DNA of 64,000 nucleotides from Paenibacillus anaericanus (GTDB lineage Bacteria; Bacillota; Bacilli; Paenibacillales; Paenibacillaceae). This document shows, piece after piece, positions 44,718 through 52,361 of this stretch; the first letter of the stretch is position 1; every line of letters begins with the position of its first letter. The notes under the pieces were generated by a model. That model was not told the origin of the DNA. It was given only the letters and a program-made list of their open reading frames with translations, and did no database searches. The stretch is taken from positions 112,536 to 176,535 of the forward strand of contig NZ_RZNY01000002.1 in the NCBI RefSeq assembly GCF_003994475.1, read 5' to 3'. The position numbers and the translations under genes were made by a program.

Positions 44718-45554
44718 TCAAGCCCCCTTCACTTTCCGGTCAGGCCAAGCATTGCTTCCAGTCAATTGCAGAATATTGCGACTGAGTTCGTAATAACTGG
44801 AGACCAGCTCTTGTTTCTCAGGCCCTCTTCGGGTCAGTAGTCGATATCTCCTGAAGTAGGATAGAATATCTCGCGCGTTCCATGCATCTATAAACCCCGT
44901 ATGATACGGAATTCCAAACAAAGGGACCTTGCAACCATAGCGGCGTTTGATATTTTGTATAGTCCACCTGGAAGTTGAATCGTAGTGACAGATCACTAAG
45001 GAAAAAGGGATTCCAGCAAATGCCGGGGTCTCTATCTGCTCTGCGAAGAATTGATCCAATTGAGTACGACTTTGGCTCAAGGCCGCAACCAAACCATCGT
45101 ATTTCAAGAAATAATCATTCTGCTGAGGGCCTCGTTCACCCGTTGATTGCAACAGTACAAAATCGTAGTATTTATCTGCAACCTGAAGAATTTCTTCTAT
45201 TTCACGCTTAGGTTCTACTACCGCAGACGTACCTCCTAGCCTTAGCTTACATCCCGCTACCAAATCAAGTTTGCCTCGTAAAAGCGAAAGTGTGTAATCT
45301 GAGATATTATCTGTTGTAAGCCGCTTACTCGCAGCTAAACGCAATAACGCATCCATTCCGTACTCCTCCAGTAATGGAGAATAATCATTCCTATTGGCTC
45401 CAGTCGGAAAACCTTCCTCGAATCCCGTTCCGAATTGGCCTTCGTTTGCTAGTAGCAATCTCTGATTGAATTGAAGCGCTAGAGTTATTGCCGTCGAAGC
45501 AGCTATTTGAGAGGAGTATCCATGACCGGAATCCCAGAACAAAATTCTACTCAT
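44718..45554 (-). CDS. Degenerate MinD/ParA-like (TadZ-like) protein, 278 aa
   Basis: A 278-residue protein with a MinD/ParA-like alpha-beta layout: an initial strand MSRILFWDSGHGYSSQIA in place of the deviant Walker A, with no signature or P-loop Lys, then FVLLQSTGERGPQQNDYF as the Walker B-like strand and SLVICHYD later. ATP binding is doubtful. In Tad systems TadZ/CpaE proteins with atypical Walker A act as localisation factors. The ATG overlaps the upstream stop by four bases. Confidence 0.65.
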   Translation of the reverse strand: MSRILFWDSGHGYSSQIAASTAITLALQFNQRLLLANEGQFGTGFEEGFPTGANRNDYSPLLEEYGMDALLRLAASKRLTTDNISDYTLSLLRGKLDLVAGCKLRLGGTSAVVEPKREIEEILQVADKYYDFVLLQSTGERGPQQNDYFLKYDGLVAALSQSRTQLDQFFAEQIETPAFAGIPFSLVICHYDSTSRWTIQNIKRRYGCKVPLFGIPYHTGFIDAWNARDILSYFRRYRLLTRRGPEKQELVSSYYELSRNILQLTGSNAWPDRKVKGA

Positions 45555-46264
45555 GCTTCTCTCCTCTTCGCCTGACGAAATGCCCTTCTCGCATCCGTTA
45601 TTCGCAAGCCTACTAGTTGTTGCAATAAGGTGACCAAGGCTCGTTGGTATGAACGCGATATTCGATTCATCCGTAATAAGTTTGAATGTTCATTTTCTAG
45701 TTGTATGGCCATATTATTCTCGTTCCATGGTATCCATATAGGATCTTCATTCCAGACAATGGGTAAGTCCTCCATGAAGCCCATAATATATTCCTCATTT
45801 AAGTTACTTTCCACAGTCCGAATGTATAATGGCCGCACTTTCATCCCCTGAAGTTCTGGCCATTTAAGAAACAATCTTCGAAACCATTCGCTACTTCGCT
45901 CTACTTCATAGCGATCGAATGAAGTGACCCATAGGATCTCATCCGCGGATAACCAAGGATCAATCGAGCTGAGCATCAGGGAATCCATGTCTAGCAGCAT
46001 ATAATCGTAAACTGCGGATTGTTTTCCAGCTTCCGTTACTTCTTCCTCCCACAGTTCAGTGCTAGAAAGGCCTGTCGTCACGTCAAAACCACAGAATTCA
46101 GTCAATTGTAAAGTGGGATCTAGGTTTCCAATCGAATAACTATACCTTCTGCCCTCAGTGGCATCTGTCAGGAGAACACGATACTTCGACACTGTCAGTA
46201 GTTTGCATAAATACAGCAGCAAATCTCGTTTATCACTTATACCCGCAAAAATCCAACGTTTCAT
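45551..46264 (-). CDS. Degenerate MinD-like protein, 237 aa
   Basis: A 237-residue protein with a Rossmann-like pattern: MKRWIFAGISDKRDLLLYL at the position of a P-loop, VLLTDATEGRRYSYSIG as the switch strand, and YDYMLLDMDSLMLS as a Walker B-like strand. No P-loop remains. It resembles the neighbouring 278-residue protein in layout, so it may be a second localisation or adaptor subunit. AAAGGTG precedes the ATG. Assignment rests on secondary-structure pattern and context. Confidence 0.55.
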   Translation of the reverse strand: MKRWIFAGISDKRDLLLYLCKLLTVSKYRVLLTDATEGRRYSYSIGNLDPTLQLTEFCGFDVTTGLSSTELWEEEVTEAGKQSAVYDYMLLDMDSLMLSSIDPWLSADEILWVTSFDRYEVERSSEWFRRLFLKWPELQGMKVRPLYIRTVESNLNEEYIMGFMEDLPIVWNEDPIWIPWNENNMAIQLENEHSNLLRMNRISRSYQRALVTLLQQLVGLRITDARRAFRQAKRREA

Positions 46265-46278
46265 TTAATCGTCACCTT

Positions 46279-47181
46279 TCATTTTGTTGATTCCCATTCG
46301 AAACTATCTTCAGAATCGGATCGAGGCAGTTTTGATGCAGCTGCTGCCTGTGCACCTGAGAATTCGGCAGCGTTCTGTGGCGATATAACTAATAGATCTT
46401 GTTCCAATCCGGCTCTTGCAGAAGCATTTAATGCCTGTTCAGCCCGATTCACAATATTTGGATCCTTCTTTATTAGCAACAATACCGCCTCATTTGCGGG
46501 GTAGGTAGGAATTGACTTACTCTGCAATTGTGGTTCTACGTAGGAGAGGGCATAAATAGAAGCCTTGTGCAAATACGCATCAACAACCGCGCTAGACAAC
46601 GATAAAATTTCTGCCTCATTTAAAGTAACCGTTACTGTACCAGACACAAATCGCTCGATTCTCTTCTTGGATAACAAGATATAATCCTGACCCGTAGGAA
46701 ATTGAATTCGTATGTCAACAGAATCATAAGGCTCCAGTGCACCAGGTAACTGAACAAAGCTCATCTCACGCCACCTCAAATCATCTGGCGTTGGCTCATC
46801 TTCAAACAACATCGTATCTGTTAGTAACGTTTGCGGACGAAGCTTAATTTTGGCGATTTTTCCGGTGATTAGATCTCGCGATTTCACCCAGTCCGACGGG
46901 ATGCTATCAGCCGGTAGATCAATCGACTTTAGATCTTCGCTGCGTATAAGATGTCCGGCTGGTATTTCTCTTACCGGAGCCCATCCGGTAATTGTTTTGT
47001 GTACTGCTTCCTCCTGTAATTTCGCAATTTCTGCTTCATATTTAAGTTCGATTGAACTTCGAGTCTCTCTCACCTGGTTAGCGTGACGAACTGCATAACC
47101 GGCAAAGATCAATCCCATCACCGCTGCGCCGACCATCCCGGCATAGATGAGATGCTTGGTCCGTTGCCTGATTTTCGCCAT
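46279..47181 (-). CDS. CpaB/RcpC-like SAF-domain protein
   Basis: A 300-residue protein with an N-terminal membrane helix (about 11-28), a coiled region (ELKYEAEIAKLQEEAV), and a SAF-like domain (VREIPAGHLIRSEDLKSIDLP ... GKIAKIKLRPQTLLTDTML), as in Flp pilus assembly protein CpaB/RcpC. The C-terminus is Ala/Ser-rich. It should sit outside the membrane and help pilus assembly or wall binding. The ATG abuts the kinase stop, with GGAGGGGG inside the end of that gene. Confidence 0.75.
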   Translation of the reverse strand: MAKIRQRTKHLIYAGMVGAAVMGLIFAGYAVRHANQVRETRSSIELKYEAEIAKLQEEAVHKTITGWAPVREIPAGHLIRSEDLKSIDLPADSIPSDWVKSRDLITGKIAKIKLRPQTLLTDTMLFEDEPTPDDLRWREMSFVQLPGALEPYDSVDIRIQFPTGQDYILLSKKRIERFVSGTVTVTLNEAEILSLSSAVVDAYLHKASIYALSYVEPQLQSKSIPTYPANEAVLLLIKKDPNIVNRAEQALNASARAGLEQDLLVISPQNAAEFSGAQAAAASKLPRSDSEDSFEWESTK

Positions 47182-48687
47182 TTAATGATTCCCCCTCCTT
47201 CTTTTACCTTTCAGTAGTAAACCCCAACGCCCAGAACTCACCGATTGTGGCAATAGATCGCTATAAAGTGACGATAATGCTATAACCATTTCTTCTCTCG
47301 GATCAAATGGATCCGGTTCCAAGGGTGCGCTATACACTCGTTGTATTCCCAATTTTCGTTTGAGTCGTTGCAGAATGGCTGGTGTAGCCATCGGAATACA
47401 ACAAACTAAGTTCCGCTGTGGCACCTCTTCGGAGAATTCTATAAATTTCTCGAGGTCTTCTTGTCTCCACTCAGCACCTGAACCGATTACGACCTGAACA
47501 TCAGCGCGAAAAAACTCTTCCATTAGGTCTTTTCTCCGGCTTGAGCCTAGGTCGCAAACGACGTAATTAAAATTACCTGCAAGTAGACTGATTAGTTCGG
47601 AACGAGAAGGTGCACGAACATACTGAACTCCTCCAAATCGAAAATTCCTGACTGTAGTTACCTTGGCAGACTCTTTCCCATTAATAATTCCAGAAATCCG
47701 CTGAAATGCAGTTGCCTTTAGATCCAACTCCGCAATAGCTACCCGATTTCCAGTACGCGCTATTGAATTGGCTAGTGCAATAGCCGTATGGGTTGTACCT
47801 ACTCCTGAAGATGCTCCCGCTAAGGCGATCACATAACATCTAGCTCTATCCTCAATCTTTCGGGTATGGTTCGCTTTGATTCCATGATCTGACCGTAATT
47901 TACGTAGTTCATTTCCTACCTCAGCTGCAGTACTATATCGCTCTTCGGGATGAAACTGGAGCAGTCGATTGATCACAGGGAGCAGCGCCCCATACCCGTT
48001 ATTCTGAAAATTACCGGTTGCTTCGATCGACCACTCACTATACTGGCAATCTGTCCCTAAATACATCAATACTGCGCCAAGTGAGTACAGATCAGAACGA
48101 CCATCGCTTTGTCTTCCCCCGTATTGTTCAGGAGCAGCAAAACCAACTGTACCTAACTTCACCGTATCCTCCGGTTTGTTCTCCTTGTAGTTCCGGGCAA
48201 TACCAAAATCAATAAACCGGATCTCCTGAGCCTCATCCACGAGTAAATTAGCGGGTTTCAAATCCCTATGAATAACGGGTGGATGATGGGTATGTAGGTA
48301 GTGAAGCCCTTCACATATTTGCAGACCAAAGATCAAGAGCGTATCTAGTGGCAATCTGCTACCCTGTTTGTTAAGAAATTGATCCAAGTGAACCCCTTGG
48401 ATAAAATCCATCACCATATAGGAATATCCCGCTGAATCTAGATTAATAAAGTCAACGATTCGCGGCAGACGATGATGATTCAGCGAGATTAGAATGGATG
48501 CTTCTTCTTCCATTGTCATCCCAATACTAGCGTGAGCCACACTCTCCTTCACCGCCCATATTTTCCCCGTGAGTTTCAGGTCTGCAGCTAGGTATACCCG
48601 ACTCATCCCTCCATCTCCAAGTACTCGCTGAATTTGGTACCTATCCGCCAGCACATCCCCTAGTCCAAGACGGGGTTCAAAATTCAA
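47182..48687 (-). CDS. Ser/Thr kinase fused to a MinD/CpaE-like domain
   Basis: A 501-residue cytoplasmic protein. The first about 270 residues are a Hanks-type kinase: glycine loop LGDGGMSRVYLA, Lys in WAVKES, catalytic HRDLKPANLL, DFGIA, and activation segment ending FAAPEQYGG. The C-terminal part from about 300 is MinD/CpaE-like with ALAGASSGVGTTHTAIAL, where the P-loop Lys is Thr, and VVCDLGSSRRKDL as a Walker B-like strand. There are no PASTA repeats or membrane helix. TTG 48687 after AGAGGAGGG is the start. It probably controls the machine encoded by the following genes. Confidence 0.85.
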   Translation of the reverse strand: MNFEPRLGLGDVLADRYQIQRVLGDGGMSRVYLAADLKLTGKIWAVKESVAHASIGMTMEEEASILISLNHHRLPRIVDFINLDSAGYSYMVMDFIQGVHLDQFLNKQGSRLPLDTLLIFGLQICEGLHYLHTHHPPVIHRDLKPANLLVDEAQEIRFIDFGIARNYKENKPEDTVKLGTVGFAAPEQYGGRQSDGRSDLYSLGAVLMYLGTDCQYSEWSIEATGNFQNNGYGALLPVINRLLQFHPEERYSTAAEVGNELRKLRSDHGIKANHTRKIEDRARCYVIALAGASSGVGTTHTAIALANSIARTGNRVAIAELDLKATAFQRISGIINGKESAKVTTVRNFRFGGVQYVRAPSRSELISLLAGNFNYVVCDLGSSRRKDLMEEFFRADVQVVIGSGAEWRQEDLEKFIEFSEEVPQRNLVCCIPMATPAILQRLKRKLGIQRVYSAPLEPDPFDPREEMVIALSSLYSDLLPQSVSSGRWGLLLKGKRRRGNH

Positions 48688-48716
48688 CTGAAGCCCTCCT
48701 CTAAAGACAACAAAAA

Positions 48717-48783
48717 AGGGAAAGTCCCACGTCTCTGTCTTCCGGTAGTTAAACCGTAGACAGAGACATGGGATACTTTCCCT
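48717..48783 (-). terminator. Very stable hairpin and T-run between the rRNA methylase gene and the Tad-like operon
   Basis: On the minus strand AGGGAAAGTATCCCATG and CGTCTCTGTC/GACAGAGAC segments pair across about 67 bases and are followed by TTTTTTG. It terminates the upstream methyltransferase gene. A promoter candidate at 48794-48822 lies upstream of it, so it may also act as an attenuator in the leader of the kinase operon. Confidence 0.9.
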
Positions 48784-48793
48784 AAATGGCCTT

Positions 48794-48822
48794 TGTATAA
48801 TTTTGGAATTAGTATATGGCAA
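48794..48822 (-). promoter_or_regulatory. Candidate promoter of the Tad-like operon
   Basis: On the minus strand TTGCCA (48822-48817) and TATACA (48799-48794) have a 17-base spacer. Transcription would start about 10 bases before the strong hairpin at 48783-48717. Confidence 0.5.
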
Positions 48823-48870
48823 GATCGTCCTAAAAGTAAAGCATTATTTTCTAATGTTAAATTCATATCA

Positions 48871-49938
48871 TTAATATTTAATCATGTATAACGTAATCTC
48901 ATCACGGTTATGAAAGAGTTGTTTTGCCCGTTGTACCTGCAGCCGTGATCCTTGGAAGATCTCGATAATCTCTTGGATTAGTGTCATCGGTTTCTTGTGA
49001 AGTAGCTTCACCGTAACGATGGCTGTTCCACCCGGAGCCAATGCATATAGCAGATCTATGACCAACTTGGCCGTTCCTTTCGGACTCCAACTCATATCAC
49101 ATACCAATAAATCAAATTGATTTTCCTTGAACTTAACGTTATCCGCATTCTTCCGTAAATAGGTCAAACGGGGTGAAGATAGTAGAGATCCATCCATCTT
49201 GGCCGGGTCTACAGCGGTTACTTTCAACCCTCTATCCAATAGAAAAGATGTCCATCCTCCAGGAGCTGCCCCAATGTCCAGAGCCTCACGGAATGAAGCA
49301 AACGGGATACCGAACGCTACCTCAGCCTCTAGCAACTTGAACTTCGCTCTAGAAAGCTGCCCTTCTTCCTTTTGGAAGCGGATAGCTCCGCCATTCCAAT
49401 CGGAAATATTCTCGTCTGGAGTTGTAATTCCAGCATATAGTCGATCTTTGCCTGCAAAAACAGAAATGATGAATTCAGCTTCTCTCACAACGAATTCAGC
49501 ACCCAGTTCAAGCAGTCTACTTTGAACAGATTCCTTAAGTTCAGCAGCAGTCCCATTCCACAAAGAGCCTTCCGATTTCCGTACTTGCAACGCAATTTTT
49601 GCCCCAGATAACCGGTCATCTCTGAGAATAAAGGCTTTAAGTCCCTCTTGCCAATCCCTTGTCTCGTCGTCATTCAAACTATACTCCCAGCCTACATGAA
49701 ACATGTGACGAAGAAAGATAGGTTCGGTTCTACTCATTTGTTCACGAACCGCTTCAGCCGGATGTTGCAGTGTCACAGCAAAGACTTCTCCTGGGACGAG
49801 CATGCTACTTTTAACGGAACCAAATAATCTATGCAGTTCTTCTTGTGCATAGGGCGCAAATCCATGATTTGCCGTACATACATATTTAGAAGCTGCTCCG
49901 ACTTCCTCAACTACTTCGTGATGATTTTCCTTACTCAC
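48871..49938 (-). CDS. FtsJ-type rRNA 2'-O-methyltransferase, RlmM-like
   Basis: A 355-residue SAM-dependent methyltransferase. The N-terminal 150 residues are THUMP-like, and the C-terminal half is an RrmJ fold with motif I ALDIGAAPGGWTSFLLDRG, Asp in LLVCDMSWSPKG, Lys in VTVKLLHKKP and Glu in RDEITLYM, giving a K-D-K-E catalytic set typical of 2'-O-ribose methylation. E. coli RlmM, which modifies C2498 of 23S rRNA, has the same layout. The GTG at 49938 follows GGAGGTCGG. A TTG five codons earlier overlaps this site. Confidence 0.8.
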   Translation of the reverse strand: MSKENHHEVVEEVGAASKYVCTANHGFAPYAQEELHRLFGSVKSSMLVPGEVFAVTLQHPAEAVREQMSRTEPIFLRHMFHVGWEYSLNDDETRDWQEGLKAFILRDDRLSGAKIALQVRKSEGSLWNGTAAELKESVQSRLLELGAEFVVREAEFIISVFAGKDRLYAGITTPDENISDWNGGAIRFQKEEGQLSRAKFKLLEAEVAFGIPFASFREALDIGAAPGGWTSFLLDRGLKVTAVDPAKMDGSLLSSPRLTYLRKNADNVKFKENQFDLLVCDMSWSPKGTAKLVIDLLYALAPGGTAIVTVKLLHKKPMTLIQEIIEIFQGSRLQVQRAKQLFHNRDEITLYMIKY

Positions 49939-49970
49939 CTTGCCGACCTCCAAACAAATTATCGCGCTGA

Positions 49971-50145
49971 GAAAAGTGTGGTGAATGCGTCGGGCAATCG
50001 GCGTGCTTCGGACTTACGGTCGTTGTTGCTGCGTGATTGTCTTTAATTAATAACCCCGAATAGGGTTACAATCACACAGCAAAGACGAACGCTACGCTCC
50101 TTCAGTTCCGAATCACACCTCTTGCCCTTATTCACCACACTTTTC
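49971..50145. repeat. 175-bp inverted-repeat element with perfect 16-bp ends
   Basis: The ends GAAAAGTGTGGTGAAT and ATTCACCACACTTTTC match perfectly. Inside, GGGCAA pairs with TTGCCC, TTCGGA with TCCGAA, and TTGCTGCGTGATTGT with ACAATCACACAGCAA (one mismatch), so almost the whole element can fold back on itself. No coding frame. It ends 33 bases before the start of the RlmM-like gene. The sequence differs from the 34354-34623 element. Confidence 0.75.
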
Positions 50146-50147
50146 TT

Positions 50148-50187
50148 TTTTTAAAAAAGTGCACTTGATCCCTTCGATAGGATCAAG
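50148..50187 (-). terminator. Terminator of the cyclic-phosphate receiver gene
   Basis: On the minus strand CTTGATCC-tatcgaa-GGATCAAG-type arms are followed by TGCACTTTTTT. A second small stem ACCTGC/GCAGGT (50201-50217) lies between it and the gene. Confidence 0.75.
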
Positions 50188-50259
50188 TTAATTTAAGTGA
50201 ACCTGCATTAAGCAGGTAAGCTTCTTTGCTATGCTTACTTAATCCACTAGCTCTGCTTG

Positions 50260-50625
50260 CTACTTGTTAACTTTATTACCCGAGGTTTTCTTGGCCGCGT
50301 GGGCGATTTCATCTAGGCGTTCGAATGGAATCGGTCCATTATGCAGTACTACGTGCTCAGGTTTGTTTTGATATAGTATTTCGTACATCGCTTTCATGCC
50401 GTATATGCTTGAAGTATGCAAATATATCTCACGAGCATATAATCCCTCTTGGGCTATTGCAGTCGCCACTTCGGTTCCCGTCTTCTCCCCTGGACCCATG
50501 TCATGATCCAACGACAAAATATCAACCTCCATCACCCGCAGCAGCTCTATACATTCATCGACAGAACGCACCAAGGTGAATCCCTTTGGACATCGGCGCA
50601 CATCATCCATATATACATGAATCAA
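50260..50625 (-). CDS. Receiver-like protein of the cyclic-phosphate-processing type
   Basis: A 121-residue protein. It has a DDVR motif near the start (YMDDVRRCPKGF), a central ILSLDHDMG, and a final His-containing strand IYLHTSS. From memory this is the pattern of the cyclic-P_rec receiver-like domain, predicted to act on cyclic phosphates in RNA or nucleotide repair. Translation seems to start at TTG 50625 after AAGGGAAG. It follows nfo by 30 bases and is probably in the same operon, which supports a nucleic-acid end-processing role. The reaction is not established here. Confidence 0.72.
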   Translation of the reverse strand: MIHVYMDDVRRCPKGFTLVRSVDECIELLRVMEVDILSLDHDMGPGEKTGTEVATAIAQEGLYAREIYLHTSSIYGMKAMYEILYQNKPEHVVLHNGPIPFERLDEIAHAAKKTSGNKVNK

Positions 50626-50655
50626 TATCAGTTCTTCCCTTCCCGCGGTTCCAGC

Positions 50656-51510
50656 TTAGGTCTCCACCCATCGCTTCACCCGTTGAATATCTTCACTATA
50701 AGTTCCGTCTTCTCCCGTTTCACTCTCCAAAATCATCGGCTTATCTTTAACTTTCTCCATTTGCAGGAATTGACGGAATCCAGATTCCCCGATATACCCT
50801 TGACCTACTCGTGCGTGCCGGTCTTTACGGGAATGAACCGGATACTTGGAGTCATTTAAATGAATCGATACCAAGCCATCCCAGAATCCTAGACTTTCAG
50901 CCTTTAACATAAATTGGTCGTCTAGCTCCCCCATCCACATTCCAGCAGCAAAGGCGTGGCACGTATCAAGGCAATAACCAATTTGCTCAGGAGATTGACA
51001 TAAGCTGCGAATTTGAACCAGTTCTTCCATTGTCATTCCCATATCCCCGTGATCTCCAGCTTGATTCTCGATCAACAGTTTGGCTGCACCCTGCCAGCCT
51101 AAGAGCACTTCATTTATACATTGTATAATATTTTGATATCCTTGTAAGGGGTTTATTTCCTTATATGTGCCAAAATGAACAACAATTCCCAACGATCCAC
51201 AAGCTTCAGCAATTTCTAAATCATTACGTAACGAATTAATCGTTCGTTCATATTGTTCATGCTTTGATTGTTGTCCTACCGCCAAATTACTGGGGTAAGG
51301 AGTATGCGCAATCGAGAGGATGTCATGCTTTATGCACAACTCCCGGCACTTAAGTGCATCCTGTGGATCAAAGGTTTTCACCGTAAGACTTCTAGGATTC
51401 TTAGGAAAATATTGAAATGCCCCTTCCCCAAGTTGTAAAGCTAATTTAGCTGCCCCAAAGTAACCTGCTCGGATACTATGATGACCTCCGATTTTTAACT
51501 CAGCGGTCAT
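50656..51510 (-). CDS. nfo: Endonuclease IV
   Basis: A 284-residue TIM-barrel AP endonuclease that cleaves DNA 5' to abasic sites. The AP2 signatures are visible: GYCLDTCHAFAAG, HLNDSKYPVHSRKDRHARVGQGYIG and the final metal-binding Glu in MILESE. Its ATG overlaps the stop of the upstream Fpg/Nei gene by 11 bases, so glycosylase and AP endonuclease are made together as a base-excision repair pair. Confidence 0.94.
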   Translation of the reverse strand: MTAELKIGGHHSIRAGYFGAAKLALQLGEGAFQYFPKNPRSLTVKTFDPQDALKCRELCIKHDILSIAHTPYPSNLAVGQQSKHEQYERTINSLRNDLEIAEACGSLGIVVHFGTYKEINPLQGYQNIIQCINEVLLGWQGAAKLLIENQAGDHGDMGMTMEELVQIRSLCQSPEQIGYCLDTCHAFAAGMWMGELDDQFMLKAESLGFWDGLVSIHLNDSKYPVHSRKDRHARVGQGYIGESGFRQFLQMEKVKDKPMILESETGEDGTYSEDIQRVKRWVET

Positions 51511-52318
51511 GCTGACATCCCGGGCTATAAAATACCTTACGACCGTTCATTTCACCCTTGATGATCATATCACCACAACGAGGACAAGTTTCTCCTTCTC
51601 TATCGTAAACACGGCAAAGATCATTTGAACCACCGGTCAATGTGTCACCACTCATGAACGGCATTTCCATATACCCACCTGCTTCAGTAGCAAAGATTAA
51701 TACTTCCCTCATAGCGTGGTATAGTCGGGATAGATCTTCTTCATTAAGATATTGAAGTTTAGCAGAAGGTTTTAGTCCAGCTGCAAAAGCGATTTCATCT
51801 GCATAGCAATTACCTATACCAGCAATAACGTCTTGATTCAAAAGTGCTGTCTTCAGACTTCCACGGCGTTTGCCAAAGATGGTATTAAATCTAGTCTCAT
51901 TCATTCTACGATCTAAAGGCTCAGGACCCAAGTGTGACAAAATCTCTTCCACTTCCTTGGCGCTATGCAAATGCAAATGACCTAGTCTAAGTCCTATGAA
52001 ATATAGCACCATATCCTGACCGAACCCAATTTCTATTTGTGTTGTCCGATCGGGACGATCCTCTCTAGAGCCTAAATACATCAATCCCCCCAGCATCAAA
52101 TGCAGCATGAGACGACGACCATTATCAAGATGGAACAACAAGTATTTGCCACGGCGTTCCACAAATATAACTTGTCTTCTAGTCAATTCTGAACGAAATG
52201 TTTCCGTATCTTTGTTTATTGACTTCTCCCTGTTAACTACAACCTCAGTGATGGGGAGATCTAAAATATGTTTGGATAGTTGTATCCGGTAGTTTTCCAT
52301 TTCCGGTAGTTCCGGCAT
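51500..52318 (-). CDS. Fpg/Nei-family DNA glycosylase
   Basis: A 272-residue DNA glycosylase/AP lyase that removes oxidised bases. The catalytic N-terminus MPELPEMENYR (Pro2, Glu3), Lys in RRGKYLLF, helix-two-turn-helix QDVIAGIGNCYADEI and a C-terminal zinc finger are present. The finger reads CPRCG, then KVFYSPGCQH, so the third of four expected Cys is Ser (codon AGC). The nearby His might substitute. The ATG at 52318 is fixed because the enzyme must begin with MPE. It is coupled to nfo. Confidence 0.92.
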   Translation of the reverse strand: MPELPEMENYRIQLSKHILDLPITEVVVNREKSINKDTETFRSELTRRQVIFVERRGKYLLFHLDNGRRLMLHLMLGGLMYLGSREDRPDRTTQIEIGFGQDMVLYFIGLRLGHLHLHSAKEVEEILSHLGPEPLDRRMNETRFNTIFGKRRGSLKTALLNQDVIAGIGNCYADEIAFAAGLKPSAKLQYLNEEDLSRLYHAMREVLIFATEAGGYMEMPFMSGDTLTGGSNDLCRVYDREGETCPRCGDMIIKGEMNGRKVFYSPGCQHDR

Positions 52319-52361
52319 GGCAATCATCCCTTTCATTGTGCATATTACTTACAGCCAAAGA

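Noticed and set aside
48684..48866. Sixty-codon frame covering the leader of the Tad-like operon, a possible leader peptide
   Set aside because: It has an ATG but no ribosome site, spans the terminator hairpin, and begins upstream of the predicted promoter.
51500..51510. Frameshift between the Fpg/Nei and nfo genes
   Set aside because: The 11-base overlap with both complete reading frames is a normal coupled arrangement, not a broken gene.
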